Origin: Methylocystis silviterrae
Lineage (GTDB): Bacteria; Pseudomonadota; Alphaproteobacteria; Rhizobiales; Beijerinckiaceae
DNA length: 64,000 nt
Assembly (NCBI RefSeq): GCF_013350005.1
Contig: NZ_JABVWW010000003.1
Coordinates: forward strand, 186,001 to 250,000
Reading direction: 5' to 3'
Part shown: piece after piece, positions 26,745-37,193 of the stretch
Layout: each line of letters starts with the position of its first letter
How positions within the stretch are numbered: the first letter of the stretch is position 1
Made by a program: the position numbers and the translations under genes
Notes under the pieces: generated by a model
What the model saw: only the letters and a program-made list of their open reading frames with translations
Databases searched by the model: none
Told to the model about the DNA's origin: nothing

Positions 26745-27677
26745 ATGGATGCAGCCGCATGCGCCGAGGAATTCCGACGCCGTCTCGACGCCGCCGCCGA
26801 CGCCACAGAATCTGCGCTCGACGCGCTGCTCGCGCCTGCGCCGCTTCCCGGCGAGATCGCCCGGCCCGCGCGCCTTCTCGAAGCGATGCGCTATTCTTCG
26901 CTCGGCGGCGGCAAGCGGCTGCGGCCCTTTCTCGTCATCGAATCCGCGCGACTCTTTGGCGTCGTCGGCGAAGCGGCGCTGCGCACCGCCTGCGCGCTTG
27001 AAATGATTCATTGCTATTCGCTCGTCCACGACGATCTGCCGGCGATGGACGATGACGATCTGCGCCGCGGCCGGCCGACGACTCATAAGGCCTTCGACGA
27101 GGCGACGGCGATCCTCGCGGGCGACGGGCTCTTGACCTACGCGTTCGATGTCGTCGCCGATCCGAAGACGCATCAAGACGCTGGCGTGCGCGCGGCGCTG
27201 GTGCTCGCTTTGGCGCGTGCGGCGGGGCTTGGCGGGATGGTCGGCGGACAGGCGCTCGACCTTGCCGCTGAAACCGCGGCGACGCCGCTCACGCTCGAAG
27301 CGACCTTGCAGATGCAGGCGATGAAGACGGGCGCTCTGTTACGTTTCGCCGTCGACGCCGGAGGCATCCTCGGCGGCGCTTCAGTATCGCAGGCGCGTGC
27401 GCTGACGCGCTATGGCGAAGCGCTCGGCGCGGCCTTTCAAATCGCGGACGACATTCTTGACGCAGAGGGCGACAGCGCGGCGCTTGGCAAGCGCGCCGGC
27501 AAAGACGCCGAACGCGGCAAGGCGACTCTTGTCGGTCTTCTCGGTCTCGACGCCGCGCGCGCGCGGCGGGACTCGCTGGTCGCGGAAGCGACGGCGGCGC
27601 TGCGCGAAGCAGGACTGGGGGAGGGAACCGACATTCTGGCGGAGGCCGCCCGTTTCGTCGCTGCGCGGCGCAACTGA
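26745..27677 (+). CDS. ispA: Farnesyl/geranylgeranyl diphosphate synthase (IspA type)
   Basis: 310 residues, a short-chain trans-polyprenyl synthase that extends DMAPP with IPP. It has the substrate motif LGGGKRLRPFLV, the first Asp-rich motif DDLPAMDDDDLRRGRP, and the second FQIADDILDAEGD. Two small residues between the Asp pairs of the first motif and aromatic-poor residues before it fit the bacterial type II farnesyl class, but chain length cannot be fixed from motifs alone. Farnesyl diphosphate from this enzyme could feed HpnD for hopanoids. DUF1345 and MFS genes follow closely. Confidence 0.92.
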   Translation: MDAAACAEEFRRRLDAAADATESALDALLAPAPLPGEIARPARLLEAMRYSSLGGGKRLRPFLVIESARLFGVVGEAALRTACALEMIHCYSLVHDDLPAMDDDDLRRGRPTTHKAFDEATAILAGDGLLTYAFDVVADPKTHQDAGVRAALVLALARAAGLGGMVGGQALDLAAETAATPLTLEATLQMQAMKTGALLRFAVDAGGILGGASVSQARALTRYGEALGAAFQIADDILDAEGDSAALGKRAGKDAERGKATLVGLLGLDAARARRDSLVAEATAALREAGLGEGTDILAEAARFVAARRN

Positions 27678-27689
27678 GGAATCGCGCCG

Positions 27690-28400
27690 ATGCCCCGAGC
27701 GTTAAGGAGCCGTCGGCGCGCCTCGGCCATTTTGGCGCCGTTTCGTGTTATTCGCGCGCGCCCGCAGCTCTTTCTCAGTTTCGCTTTCGGCGTCGTCGTC
27801 GGATTTCTTCTGCCGCAGGCGATGCAGCCGGTCGCACGCGCGCTCGTCGCATGGAACGCCGTCGCGCTCTGCTATTTCGTTCTCGTCTACCTGCTCATCG
27901 CCCGCGCCACTCACGATACGATCCGCGAACGCGCCCAGCATCTCGACGAGGGCCGCTTCGTCATGCTGTTGCTCACGACCGCGATCGCCACCGCCTCCTT
28001 TGGAGCCGTCGTCGTCGAGCTTGGTTCGGTGAAGTCAATGGAAGGCTGGGAAAGGGGGGCGGCCGTCGCGCTCACCATCGTCACGGTGCTGAACTCCTGG
28101 CTGTTCCTGCACCTGACCTTCGCCTTTCACTATGCGCATGAATTTTACTTCGAGGAAGAGCATGATCCGGACGAGCCGCCGACGGCGCGAGGCGGACTGC
28201 ATTTCCCCAACACCAGGATGCCGCAATACATCGACTTCCTGTATTTTTCCTACGTCATCGGCGTCGCCTTTCAGACCGCCGACATCGAAACCTGCTCGTC
28301 GCCGATGAGACTGCTGGTCGCGACGCATGGCATCGTCGCTTTCTTCTACAACACCACGATCCTCGCGCTGATGGTGAACGTCGCCAGCCAACTGGTCTGA
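27690..28400 (+). CDS. DUF1345 membrane protein
   Basis: 236 residues with about five membrane helices. The central and C-terminal segments HLTFAFHYAHEFYFEEE and FPNTRMPQYIDFLYFSYVIGVAFQTADI are the signature of the DUF1345 family. The function is unknown. The gene starts 12 bp after ispA and ends 8 bp before the MFS gene, so the three may be cotranscribed. Confidence 0.85.
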   Translation: MPRALRSRRRASAILAPFRVIRARPQLFLSFAFGVVVGFLLPQAMQPVARALVAWNAVALCYFVLVYLLIARATHDTIRERAQHLDEGRFVMLLLTTAIATASFGAVVVELGSVKSMEGWERGAAVALTIVTVLNSWLFLHLTFAFHYAHEFYFEEEHDPDEPPTARGGLHFPNTRMPQYIDFLYFSYVIGVAFQTADIETCSSPMRLLVATHGIVAFFYNTTILALMVNVASQLV

Positions 28401-28407
28401 AGAAAAC

Positions 28408-29709
28408 ATGCATGACGCGGCGATCGATCTTGAAAACGAAGCGGCGCGACTGCGGGCGATATTGATCGGCTCCGTCGGCAATCTCGTCGAATGGTACGAC
28501 TTTTACGTCTATTCGGCTTTTTCGCTTTATTTCGCCGACTCATTCTTTCCTGGCGAAGACCCGCTCGCGCAGATGATGTCGGCCTCCGGCGTCTTTGCGC
28601 TTGGTTTCTTGATGCGACCGATCGGCGCCTATGTCTTCGGACGGATCGGGGACGGGCGCGGCCGGCGCGCCGCGCTGATGCTCTCGGTGCTGCTGATGTG
28701 TCTGGGTTCGCTCCTCATCGCGCTCGCGCCGACCTATGCGACGATCGGCGTCGGCGCGCCGGCGACGCTGCTCTTCGCGCGTCTCGTTCAGGGCGTCAGT
28801 CTTGGCGGCGAATATGGTTCGAGCGCGACCTATCTCGCCGAGATGGCGCATCCCGAGCGCTGCGGTTTCTATTCGAGCTTTCAATATGTGACGATGATCG
28901 CCGGCCAGCTGCTGGCGCTTTGCGTGCTGCTCATCCTGCAGAATGTCGCGCTCGACGCTCAGGCGCTGCGCGACTGGGGCTGGCGCATCCCTTTCGCCTT
29001 CGGCGCGCTGCTCGCCATCGTGGCGCTCTATATGCGCCGCGATCTTGCAGAAACGCCCGCCTTCAAAGCCTCCCGCGCCGAGCGGCGGCGCGGATCGCTC
29101 AGCGCGCTCCTCGCGCATAAGCGCGAGACGGCGACGGTCGTCGGACTGACGCTCGGCGGCACCATCGCCTTCTATGTCTATACGACCTACATGCAGAAAT
29201 TCTTGAAGCTCTCCGTCGGGCTGAGCGACGCTGAGACGACGTGGATTGCGGCCGGCTCGCTTCTCTTCGCGCTCTGTCTGCAACCGATCTACGGCGCCTT
29301 GTCGGATCGCGTCGGCCGTCGCCCGATGCTCATCGCCTTCGGCGTGCTGGGAACGATCTTCACCGCGCCGCTGCTGACAGCCATTCAGAATGCGCGCTCC
29401 GCATGGATCGCCTTTGCGCTCATCTGCTGCGCCTGGCTGATCGTCGCGCTCTACACCTCGATCAACGCCGTGGTGAAGGCCGAACTGTTTCCGGCGGCGA
29501 TCCGCGTCACCGGCGTCGCTTTGCCTTATGCGGCTACAGTTTCCGTTTTTGGCGGCTCGGCGGAATATGTGGCGCTCTGGTTCAAGGCGCATGGCCATGA
29601 GAGCTGGTTCTTTTACTACGCGAGCGCCGCGATCTTCATCTCGCTCATCGTCTACGCGACGATGCCGGATACGAAGAGGAATTCTCGGATTGAGCGGGAC
29701 GGAAGTTAG
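28408..29709 (+). CDS. MFS transporter, metabolite:H+ symporter (MHS) family
   Basis: 433 residues, twelve membrane helices. SVGNLVEWYDFYVYSAFSLY at the first helix and GRIGDGRGRRAALMLSVLLM in loop 2-3 are characteristic of the MHS branch (KgtP, ProP, ShiA). Loop 8-9 repeats the motif as GALSDRVGRRPMLIAFG. The substrate is probably a dicarboxylate such as 2-oxoglutarate or another organic acid, but this cannot be settled here. The stop overlaps the convergent Uma2 gene by four bases. Confidence 0.88.
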   Translation: MHDAAIDLENEAARLRAILIGSVGNLVEWYDFYVYSAFSLYFADSFFPGEDPLAQMMSASGVFALGFLMRPIGAYVFGRIGDGRGRRAALMLSVLLMCLGSLLIALAPTYATIGVGAPATLLFARLVQGVSLGGEYGSSATYLAEMAHPERCGFYSSFQYVTMIAGQLLALCVLLILQNVALDAQALRDWGWRIPFAFGALLAIVALYMRRDLAETPAFKASRAERRRGSLSALLAHKRETATVVGLTLGGTIAFYVYTTYMQKFLKLSVGLSDAETTWIAAGSLLFALCLQPIYGALSDRVGRRPMLIAFGVLGTIFTAPLLTAIQNARSAWIAFALICCAWLIVALYTSINAVVKAELFPAAIRVTGVALPYAATVSVFGGSAEYVALWFKAHGHESWFFYYASAAIFISLIVYATMPDTKRNSRIERDGS

Positions 29710-30323
29710 GCTTCGTCCGACGTCGGCGCTATGCCGAGGTCCGACAGGCGGACGGCGAGTTCCGGCGCGAGCATCGGCGTCGCAAGCTCACTTGAGGAAA
29801 GTTCCGCGATCTCGGCGTAGCCGCTGGCGCCCAACCTGCGATGGACCCAGATTGTTGCGCGAATGGCGTCGACGACCCACACCTCACGAACGCCATACGC
29901 CGCATAAATGCCGATCTTGCGGCCCTTGTCGTAATTGAGGCTCGAATCCGCGACTTCAACGGCAAGCAAGACGGCGGGGCCGTCGAGCGCCTTAAGGTCG
30001 AGATCGCGACGAAAGACACAAAAGTCAGGCTCGACGAACGTGCGCGCGTCAAGACGCAGCGTGGATTCCTGCGCGATGGTAAGATGGGCTGGCGCAACAC
30101 GTTGCAAAAATCGATTCAGCTCAATCTTAATCCACTCATGCCGAGCGCCCTTGGGCGACATGGGCACAACCTCCCCGCCGATCAGCTCGAATCTTTCGTC
30201 TTCGTCGATAATGCCAACGCGCACCATCTCTTCGACTTCTGCGACAGTCCAGCACCGTCGAGGCATGCCTTCGGCGGCTTGCGTTTCCAGCGGCAATGAA
30301 GCGGGTCGTAAATGCGGGTTCAT
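29706..30323 (-). CDS. Uma2-family (DUF820) PD-(D/E)XK nuclease
   Basis: 205 residues. Typical Uma2 features: an N-terminal ERFELIGGEVVPMSPKGARH, the metal-binding Asp in FVEPDFCVFRRD, and the Glu-x-Lys equivalent segment LLAVEVADSSLNYDKGRK with YGVREVWVVD. These proteins have the restriction-endonuclease fold; their biological role is unclear, and they often occur as many copies in bacteria that acquire mobile DNA. No antitoxin-like partner is adjacent. It is located between the MFS and rpoD genes. Confidence 0.88.
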   Translation of the reverse strand: MNPHLRPASLPLETQAAEGMPRRCWTVAEVEEMVRVGIIDEDERFELIGGEVVPMSPKGARHEWIKIELNRFLQRVAPAHLTIAQESTLRLDARTFVEPDFCVFRRDLDLKALDGPAVLLAVEVADSSLNYDKGRKIGIYAAYGVREVWVVDAIRATIWVHRRLGASGYAEIAELSSSELATPMLAPELAVRLSDLGIAPTSDEA

Positions 30324-30362
30324 ACGCGCACCTTAGCACGTCCCGTGCTTCGGGCAGGGACG

Positions 30363-32378
30363 TCAGTTATCCAAGAAGCTCCGCAGTTTCCGGCTCCTTG
30401 ACGGATGCTTCAGCTTCCGCAGCGCCTTCGCCTCGATTTGGCGGATGCGCTCGCGCGTCACCGAAAACTGCTGGCCGACTTCTTCGAGCGTGTGGTCGGT
30501 GTTCATGCCGATGCCAAAGCGCATGCGCAGCACGCGTTCTTCGCGCGGGGTCAGCGACGACAAGACTCGCGTCGTCGTCTCGCGCAGATTCGACTGGATC
30601 GCCGCCTCGATCGGCAGCACGGCGTTCTTGTCCTCGATGAAATCCCCAAGATGCGAATCCTCCTCGTCGCCAATTGGCGTCTCGAGCGAGATCGGCTCCT
30701 TGGCGATTTTGAGGACCTTGCGCACTTTCTCGAGCGGCATGGCGAGCTTTTCGGAAAGTTCCTCGGGCGTCGGCTCGCGGCCGATCTCATGCAGCATCTG
30801 GCGCGAGGTGCGCACGATCTTATTGATCGTCTCGATCATATGCACGGGAATGCGGATGGTGCGCGCCTGGTCGGCGATCGAGCGGGTGATCGCCTGACGA
30901 ATCCACCACGTCGCATAGGTCGAGAATTTATAGCCGCGGCGATATTCGAATTTATCGACGGCCTTCATCAGACCGATGTTGCCTTCCTGGATGAGGTCGA
31001 GGAATTGCAGGCCGCGGTTGGTGTATTTCTTGGCGATGGAGATCACGAGACGCAGATTCGCCTCGACCATTTCCTTTTTCGCCTGCCGGGCTTCGCGCTC
31101 GCCCTTCTGCACCATATGCACGATTTTGCGGAACTCGGAGATTTCCAGTCCCGTCTCGGTCGCAAGCGCATGAATGTCGCCGCGTAGATCCTTGATGCGA
31201 TCCTTGTCCGCGGCGACGAACTCCCTCCAGCCCTTGGAGCCGAGCTTGGCGACGCGCATGACCCATTTCGGGTCGAGCTCCGAGCCGTGGAACTTGTCGA
31301 TGAAGTCTTCGCGCATCACGCCGTGGCTGTCGGCGAGCCGCAGGAGCTTCGTCTCATAGCCGATAAGTCGCTTGTTGATGTCGTAAAGCTGCTCGACCAG
31401 CGCTTCGATGCGGTTCTGGTTCAGCGACAGCGATTTGACGTCGGCGACGATTTCCTTCTTGAGCGTCTTGTATTTGCGCTCCTGAGCGGGCGTCAGGGTC
31501 TCGTTCTTGAGCTTGTTCTCGACGTTCTGGTCCTGAAGTCGGCGCAGCTTCTTATAGGCGTCGGCGATGCGCGCGAAGGTTTCGAGGACTTTCGGCTTCA
31601 GTTCTAATTCCATCGCAGAGAGCGACACGGAATTTTCCATGTCGTCTTCTTCCTCGAACGTTTCTTCGGCGGGCGGGACGTCCTCCTGCAGCCCGGCGGG
31701 CGGAGTGCGCGGCGCCGTCGCCGGCGCCAGGTCGGCCGCGGGCGCCGGCTCAGCGGTCTTTGCCGCTTTGCCCTCGGGCCCGGCGTAGGTCGCCTCGAGA
31801 TCGATGATGTCGCGCAGCAAGACCTTGCCGGCTTCCAATTCCTCGCGCCAGATGATGATCGCCTGGAAGGTCAGGGGGCTCTCACAGAGCCCGGCGATCA
31901 TCGCCTCACGCCCGGCCTCGATGCGCTTGGCGATGGCGATTTCGCCTTCTCGCGACAGAAGTTCGACCGAGCCCATCTCGCGCAGATACATGCGCACGGG
32001 GTCATCTGTGCGATCGGCGGGCTCCGACGTGCGCGTCGCCACCGCGGTCGCGCGCGGGGTCTCGACGAGTTCGCCGCCTTCGGCTTCTTCCTCTTCGGCG
32101 GCTTGTTCCTCAGCCTCGACGTCGTCCGGATCGTCGCCTTCAGAGACGGTGATGCCCATCTCCGAGAGCATCGCGTAGACGTCCTCGATCTGATCCGACG
32201 ACACTTCCTCGGACGGCAGCACCGCGTTCAGCTCGGCATAGGTGACGAAGCCGCGTTTTTTCGCGAGCTTGATCATCCGCTTGACGGCGGCGTCGTTGAG
32301 ATCGAGAAGCGGTCCGTCGGAAGCCTCCGTCGCCGCTACGGTTTCGTTCTCGACCTTAGTTTCGTCTTTCTTCGCCAT
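30363..32378 (-). CDS. rpoD: Housekeeping sigma factor RpoD (sigma 70)
   Basis: 671 residues from ATG 32378 with GGAG upstream; a GTG two codons earlier is possible. Region 1.1 is at the N-terminus, followed by an acidic insert (about 85-110) and region 1.2 ([20 protein letters not shown]). Next come the long non-conserved region, the core-binding and -10-binding regions 2 ([40 protein letters not shown]), region 3, and region 4.2 with the [23 protein letters not shown]. It directs RNA polymerase to most promoters. It is downstream of dnaG on the same strand, the usual order. Confidence 0.97.
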   Translation of the reverse strand: MAKKDETKVENETVAATEASDGPLLDLNDAAVKRMIKLAKKRGFVTYAELNAVLPSEEVSSDQIEDVYAMLSEMGITVSEGDDPDDVEAEEQAAEEEEAEGGELVETPRATAVATRTSEPADRTDDPVRMYLREMGSVELLSREGEIAIAKRIEAGREAMIAGLCESPLTFQAIIIWREELEAGKVLLRDIIDLEATYAGPEGKAAKTAEPAPAADLAPATAPRTPPAGLQEDVPPAEETFEEEDDMENSVSLSAMELELKPKVLETFARIADAYKKLRRLQDQNVENKLKNETLTPAQERKYKTLKKEIVADVKSLSLNQNRIEALVEQLYDINKRLIGYETKLLRLADSHGVMREDFIDKFHGSELDPKWVMRVAKLGSKGWREFVAADKDRIKDLRGDIHALATETGLEISEFRKIVHMVQKGEREARQAKKEMVEANLRLVISIAKKYTNRGLQFLDLIQEGNIGLMKAVDKFEYRRGYKFSTYATWWIRQAITRSIADQARTIRIPVHMIETINKIVRTSRQMLHEIGREPTPEELSEKLAMPLEKVRKVLKIAKEPISLETPIGDEEDSHLGDFIEDKNAVLPIEAAIQSNLRETTTRVLSSLTPREERVLRMRFGIGMNTDHTLEEVGQQFSVTRERIRQIEAKALRKLKHPSRSRKLRSFLDN

Positions 32379-32577
32379 CCACAAGCTCCAAACGCCTCGC
32401 CCCGGATCGGCTCCCCGAACCAGGCAAGGCGCAAGTTTTCCAAAAATAGCCAGAGAGGCCGGCCCTCTCTACGCCAAAGCGCGGCAAGCGGACGAAAAAG
32501 CCCGGCCGACCGCACCAAACCCTCGCACCGCCTGCTAGCGGCGCGCTTTCCGTCCCCTCTTCACCCCGGCGCTAACT

Positions 32578-34482
32578 TCACAAGTTCCGCGACGGCCGGC
32601 CGGAAAGCGATCCATATCCTTCCACCGCTGCTTCTGCGCCATCTAGCGCCGACAATTGAGTCTGAATATCCTTCAGCCGCGCATTATTCCGCTCGTTGGG
32701 GTTGTCGGCTAGCAGAGCTTGCACCGCGCGCAACTCTCTATTTAACGCCAATGATCTGCGATGCAAGGCGAAAGCCTGTCGCAAACTCTCGCCGGCGTCC
32801 GCCGCCGCAGCCTCGGGGCGCACGCTCCAGAGCGTCGAATGGGCGGCCATCGCCTCGAGCCGGGCGACCGTCCGTGCAAGTCCAAGCGACGCCAAAAATG
32901 GGCGAAGCTCAAGTTTATCGCTCGCGTTGCTCTCCGCGAACCGCAGGAGCGCGTCGCGCAAGTCGCGCGCGTCGGCGGACTCAAGATCAAGCGTGGCCAG
33001 ATCCTCCGCGCGGGAGTCGATGAGATCTGGATGATTAATGAGAATCAAAAGGATAAGCGCCTCGCGCGGCGCAATCGCGGACTTGACGCCGCGAAACAGC
33101 GGCGAATTCGCCAGGCCTGGTCCAATGGTCAAGGCGCCCTCGTCGGAAGCGCGCCGGCGACCGCCCGCGCCTCGCCGAGGGACGTCTGGGCGTCGAAACT
33201 GGCCGCGCCGATCCCGGCCGAAGAGGCGCTCCAGCCGCTGCGCCAGCTCCTGGAGGTAATGACGTCGCAAGTCGTCATCGCCAATCTGACCAACGATCTC
33301 GCGCAGCCGCCGCTCGAGGGCGGCGCGGCGCTCGGGCGTATCCAGCGTCGCCGCATCGGTTTCGCGCATCCACAGGAGATCGACGAGCGGCAGCGGGTGG
33401 TTCAGCGCTTCCGCGAGCGCCTCGGCCCCGCTTGAGCGCAGCAGTTCGTCTGGGTCCTGGCCGTCCGGCAGAAGGACGAATCGCAGCGATCGGCCAGGGC
33501 CAATCAGCGGCAGCGCGGTATCGACTGCTCGAAAGGCGGCTTTTTGTCCCGCCTTGTCGCCGTCGAAACAGAGGATCGGCTCCTCCGCCAGCCGCCAGAG
33601 CAGGGCGCATTGCTCCGGCGTCAGCGCAGTGCCCAGGGGAGCGACCGCGTTGGGGAAACCCGCAGCGGCCAGCGCGATAACGTCGACATAGCCCTCGACG
33701 GCGATCACCGCGCCGGTTTCATGCGCCGCCTTGCGGGCGTTATGCAGATTGTAGAGCGTCGCGCCCTTGTGAAAGAGCGGCGTCTCGGGGGAATTCAGAT
33801 ATTTCGCCTGGGCGTCCGCCTCCAGGGCGCGTCCGCCAAAGGCGATAACCCGCCCAGCGCGGTCGCAGATCGGAAACATCACCCGATTGCGGAAACGATC
33901 GTAAGGAACGGCGATATCCTCGCCGTGGACGAGCAGGCCCGCCTCGATCATCGTTTCGACGCTCGCGCCTTTGGCGGCGAGGTGATCGCGCAGCGCATGG
34001 CGCTCGGGCGGCGCAAAACCGAGGCGGAATTTTTCGCGCGCGGCCAAGGAAATCCGTCTGCGGTCGAGATAGGCGCGCGCTTCGCGACCCGCGGCGCCGG
34101 CGAGCTGCTTTTCGAAAAAGACCGCCGCCGCCTCCAGCGCCTCGCCCAGCGTCGCGCGCCGTCTGTCCTGTTCTTGCTGCTCTTTCGTCTCGACGGGCAG
34201 CGGCAGGCCGGCGAGCGCCGCCAGCCTCTCGACCGCCTCGGGGAACGAGAGCCCCTCCGTCTCCATGACAAAATCGAAAATGTTGCCGTTCTTCCCGGCA
34301 GAGAAGTCGAACCAACGCATCTTCTGGTCGTTGACGTAAAAGGACGGGGTCTTTTCGGCGTTGAAGGGCGAGAGGCCCCGCCATTCTCTGCCTTCCTTCC
34401 GAAGCTTCACCTTTTGGCGCACGACCTCGGAGACGGGCAGGCGCGCCCGTATCTCATCGAGGAAGGAAGGGGAAAAGCGCAT
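32578..34482 (-). CDS. dnaG: DNA primase DnaG
   Basis: 634 residues. It synthesises RNA primers at the replication fork. The TOPRIM core is intact (VIAVEGYVDVIALAAAGFPN, the ILCFDGDKAGQKAA acidic motif) and the primase basic region includes RFRNRVMFPICDRAGRVIAFGGR. The C-terminal helicase-binding region extends to the end. Unusually, the N-terminal zinc-ribbon segment has no Cys/His ligands: where other primases have a CHC2 finger this protein reads GLSPFNAEKTPSF and FDFSAGKNGN. I believe the loss is shared by other alphaproteobacteria, but could not check this. Confidence 0.95.
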   Translation of the reverse strand: MRFSPSFLDEIRARLPVSEVVRQKVKLRKEGREWRGLSPFNAEKTPSFYVNDQKMRWFDFSAGKNGNIFDFVMETEGLSFPEAVERLAALAGLPLPVETKEQQEQDRRRATLGEALEAAAVFFEKQLAGAAGREARAYLDRRRISLAAREKFRLGFAPPERHALRDHLAAKGASVETMIEAGLLVHGEDIAVPYDRFRNRVMFPICDRAGRVIAFGGRALEADAQAKYLNSPETPLFHKGATLYNLHNARKAAHETGAVIAVEGYVDVIALAAAGFPNAVAPLGTALTPEQCALLWRLAEEPILCFDGDKAGQKAAFRAVDTALPLIGPGRSLRFVLLPDGQDPDELLRSSGAEALAEALNHPLPLVDLLWMRETDAATLDTPERRAALERRLREIVGQIGDDDLRRHYLQELAQRLERLFGRDRRGQFRRPDVPRRGAGGRRRASDEGALTIGPGLANSPLFRGVKSAIAPREALILLILINHPDLIDSRAEDLATLDLESADARDLRDALLRFAESNASDKLELRPFLASLGLARTVARLEAMAAHSTLWSVRPEAAAADAGESLRQAFALHRRSLALNRELRAVQALLADNPNERNNARLKDIQTQLSALDGAEAAVEGYGSLSGRPSRNL

Positions 34483-34646
34483 CGGCTCTCCCTAGCACTC
34501 CTTTGCGGCAGGGAGCGAATTCACCGGGATCATGGTTCGCCCGCCCGACTCACGGCCAGATAGCGGAGCATAATGTTGAGACAGAAAATGACCGAAGCGG
34601 AAATCGACGCCGCCGTCGCCGTCGATTCCGATTGGGCGGAGCGCGG

Positions 34647-37067
34647 CTAGTCCGACACGATCCGCAGCGGCGCTGTGAAGTCGGGCAGCGACTCAAAACT
34701 GATCGGACCGCCGAACGTCAGGCGCACGGCGGTGGGCTCCAGCGGCTTGAAATGCCGGTCCATCACCCCGACGCCGCAGACCGCGCTCGGCGCGACGCCA
34801 TTGACGCATGCCGAATACAGCGGATCGGTCGGCAGCAGCGAGCCATAGCCATAGGTGATTTGATCCGACCGAGAATTGAACACGTTGAACGCGTCGACCT
34901 GCAGCCGCCAGCCGTCCGCCCAGCGATAGCCGAGCCGCGCGCTCAAGGTGCCCGTCACAGGAGACTGGAGATAGCCGTCTTCGGTCAGCGGGCGAGAGCC
35001 GATGTAGCGATATTTCAGCGCGCCGAACCAACCTGTCGCTTCGCCGATTTCAAGGCCGCCCATTGCTGTAATGCCGACGGAATTTTGCAGATAATTGCCC
35101 GGCGCGTTTCCTAAAAACGTTCCATAGGGCAGAGCCTCAGGCGTGATCAGATCGAGCCAGGCGAACGCCTGCAGCTGATCCACGCCGCGATAGCGCGCAT
35201 GCACCAGCGCCACGTCGCCGTCGAAGCTGATCCACGAGACCGGCCGATAATGATTGGCGAATTCGATGCCGTAACGGCGGCTCGGTCGGCCGAAAGTCGT
35301 GGTGCCGCTGTCGCCCTCGAACTGGTTCTCGGAATCGAGATTGAGCCAGAAGAAGCTCATGCTCGAATCAAGTCCTTCGATATATTTGGTGCGCCAGCCA
35401 ATCTCCGCGCCGCGCGACTTCACCAGAAGCGGAATGGAGGAGACCGTAAGGAAGCCGTCGGTGTCGGAAAGTTCCGACGCCGAGAAGCTCTGCACGGCGC
35501 CGCGCGCGTCGGTGGAATGGAAACCTTCGCCATAGTTGAAATAGAGTTCCGTCTTTTGGAAAGGCCCAACGATGATCGAGGCCTTGGGGCTGAACAGCGA
35601 CGCGTCCTTCGAGTTGCTGTTGAACGGCCCCGTCCAGAGGAAGGCCGGCAGCCCCTCGCTGGTCGCGATCACCGGCGCGCCCAGAAGGCTCTGCAGCGAA
35701 TTGACGTTGGCGTTATAATAGTCGAAACGGCCGCCCGTCACTGTGCGCAGCCATGGCGACCACTGCACCGTCGTGTCCGTCCACACGCTGACGCTGCCTT
35801 CGCCGACCGCATCGTTGCGCACCGTGTCATAGGGCGTGCGACGAAAACTGTCCTGCAGGCCGAGTCGAATGTCGTCGTAACGACTTTGCAGGCCGACGCG
35901 GGTCTGGACTGGAAGACCAAAACTGTCCCACTTGATCGCATGCTCGGCATTGACGCCGACCATGGTGCGCCGGTCGAATTGGCGGAACTGGTCGCCAAGG
36001 GTTTGATTGGCGAGGTAGTAGGTGAAGTTGTTGTAGAGATCGAGCGTCGAATGCATGACATAGAGTTCGACGCGAGAGGCGTGATTGCCCTCAGTCTGGC
36101 TCCAGCGGCCAGAGAGCGAGAAGCGGGTGGTGTCGCCGCCGTCAGTCGGGTCCAGCGTCCCCCAGAGTGATTTCAACCCGCTGTAGACCGCTCGCTCCGG
36201 AATCTGGTCAGTCGAATACCATTTGTTGGCGTAGCCCATAAACGTGACGGCGGCGCCATCGAGCTGCGTTCCCCGCGCCCAGCGCAGGACGCTGTTGATC
36301 CGGTGCAGATTGTCGCCGCGCTCCCAGGGTCCGTTGTAATATTGCGCCTCGACGGCGCCGTAGGCGGAGCCTCCGGCGAAATCCTGATAAGGCACGACGG
36401 CCAGCGCCCGCGCGTAGGCGAAACTTCCGCCGGTGACCTGGAAAAAGCCTTTGTCGATTTTGTCCTTATACTGCATGTAAATCGAGCCGGCCGAGGAGAA
36501 GTCTCCGTCCTGCGCGTCGTAAGGCCCTTTGCGCGCCAGCACATAGGCGAGAAGTTCAGGAATAAGGAAATTCGCGTCCGCGTAACCCTGCCCGTGACCA
36601 TGGGTGCGCATGTTCAACGGCATGCCGTCGAGATAGAGCGCGAGATCGGCGCCGTGATCGAGGTTGAAACCACGCAGGTAATATTGATTGGCTTTGCCGT
36701 CGCCGCTGTGCTGCGTGACGATAAGGCCTGGCACGATTTCGAGCGCCTCGCCGGGCTGCTTGAAGGGCAGCGCGTTCACCTCCTTGCCGGTGAAGAATTT
36801 CTCGCTTGACGAGGTGATTGGCGGCGGTTGGGGTCCCGACGGCTCAGCTGGGGGGCGACTGACCGCGGGGACGACCGGCGACGGGCGCGTCGAACTGACG
36901 ATGCGCGTCCCCGATGGCGTATGCACATGGGGAACGGTCACGGTGCGCCGCTGCCCGCCAACATCGATTTTTGGCAGGGAAATCGTATGCGCAAAAGCGT
37001 CCGTGCCCAGAAGAACGAGGCCGACGACGACGGAGGAGACGGAGGTCGCGAGGCGGCGGCGGCTCAT
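34647..37067 (-). CDS. TonB-dependent outer membrane receptor, NikR-linked
   Basis: 806 residues with a signal peptide (cleavage near AFA-HTI), a His- and Pro-containing N-terminal spacer of about 65 residues (VPHVHTPSG), a plug domain (EALEIVPGLIVTQHSGDGKA, YYLRGFNLDHGADLALYLDG) and a large C-terminal beta-barrel. No classical N-terminal TonB box was identified with certainty. It imports a metal complex or other scarce ligand with TonB energy. Lying 126 bp after nikR on the same strand, it is a good candidate for a nickel-regulated nickel-chelate receptor; that substrate is inferred. Confidence 0.85.
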   Translation of the reverse strand: MSRRRLATSVSSVVVGLVLLGTDAFAHTISLPKIDVGGQRRTVTVPHVHTPSGTRIVSSTRPSPVVPAVSRPPAEPSGPQPPPITSSSEKFFTGKEVNALPFKQPGEALEIVPGLIVTQHSGDGKANQYYLRGFNLDHGADLALYLDGMPLNMRTHGHGQGYADANFLIPELLAYVLARKGPYDAQDGDFSSAGSIYMQYKDKIDKGFFQVTGGSFAYARALAVVPYQDFAGGSAYGAVEAQYYNGPWERGDNLHRINSVLRWARGTQLDGAAVTFMGYANKWYSTDQIPERAVYSGLKSLWGTLDPTDGGDTTRFSLSGRWSQTEGNHASRVELYVMHSTLDLYNNFTYYLANQTLGDQFRQFDRRTMVGVNAEHAIKWDSFGLPVQTRVGLQSRYDDIRLGLQDSFRRTPYDTVRNDAVGEGSVSVWTDTTVQWSPWLRTVTGGRFDYYNANVNSLQSLLGAPVIATSEGLPAFLWTGPFNSNSKDASLFSPKASIIVGPFQKTELYFNYGEGFHSTDARGAVQSFSASELSDTDGFLTVSSIPLLVKSRGAEIGWRTKYIEGLDSSMSFFWLNLDSENQFEGDSGTTTFGRPSRRYGIEFANHYRPVSWISFDGDVALVHARYRGVDQLQAFAWLDLITPEALPYGTFLGNAPGNYLQNSVGITAMGGLEIGEATGWFGALKYRYIGSRPLTEDGYLQSPVTGTLSARLGYRWADGWRLQVDAFNVFNSRSDQITYGYGSLLPTDPLYSACVNGVAPSAVCGVGVMDRHFKPLEPTAVRLTFGGPISFESLPDFTAPLRIVSD

Positions 37068-37193
37068 TTCGTGGGTTCCCGTACGTGCGCGCTATTGTGA
37101 TTTTTTTAGAAAATTGTCTTACGCGATGCGTTGGGTCAATTGGCTCGAAACAATTTGCCGTAAGCGTTGCCGATTTGCCACAGACGACGCGCT

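Noticed and set aside
34573..34650. Short frame MLRQKMTEAEIDAAVAVDSD, reminiscent of BrnA-type antitoxin ends
   Set aside because: Only 25 codons, no toxin gene or RBS beside it, and it overlaps the TonB receptor stop. At most a relic.
37068..37193. A canonical NikR operator (GTATGA-N16-TCATAC) before the TonB receptor
   Set aside because: The consensus is not present; only a widely spaced CTTACG/CGTAAG pair was found.
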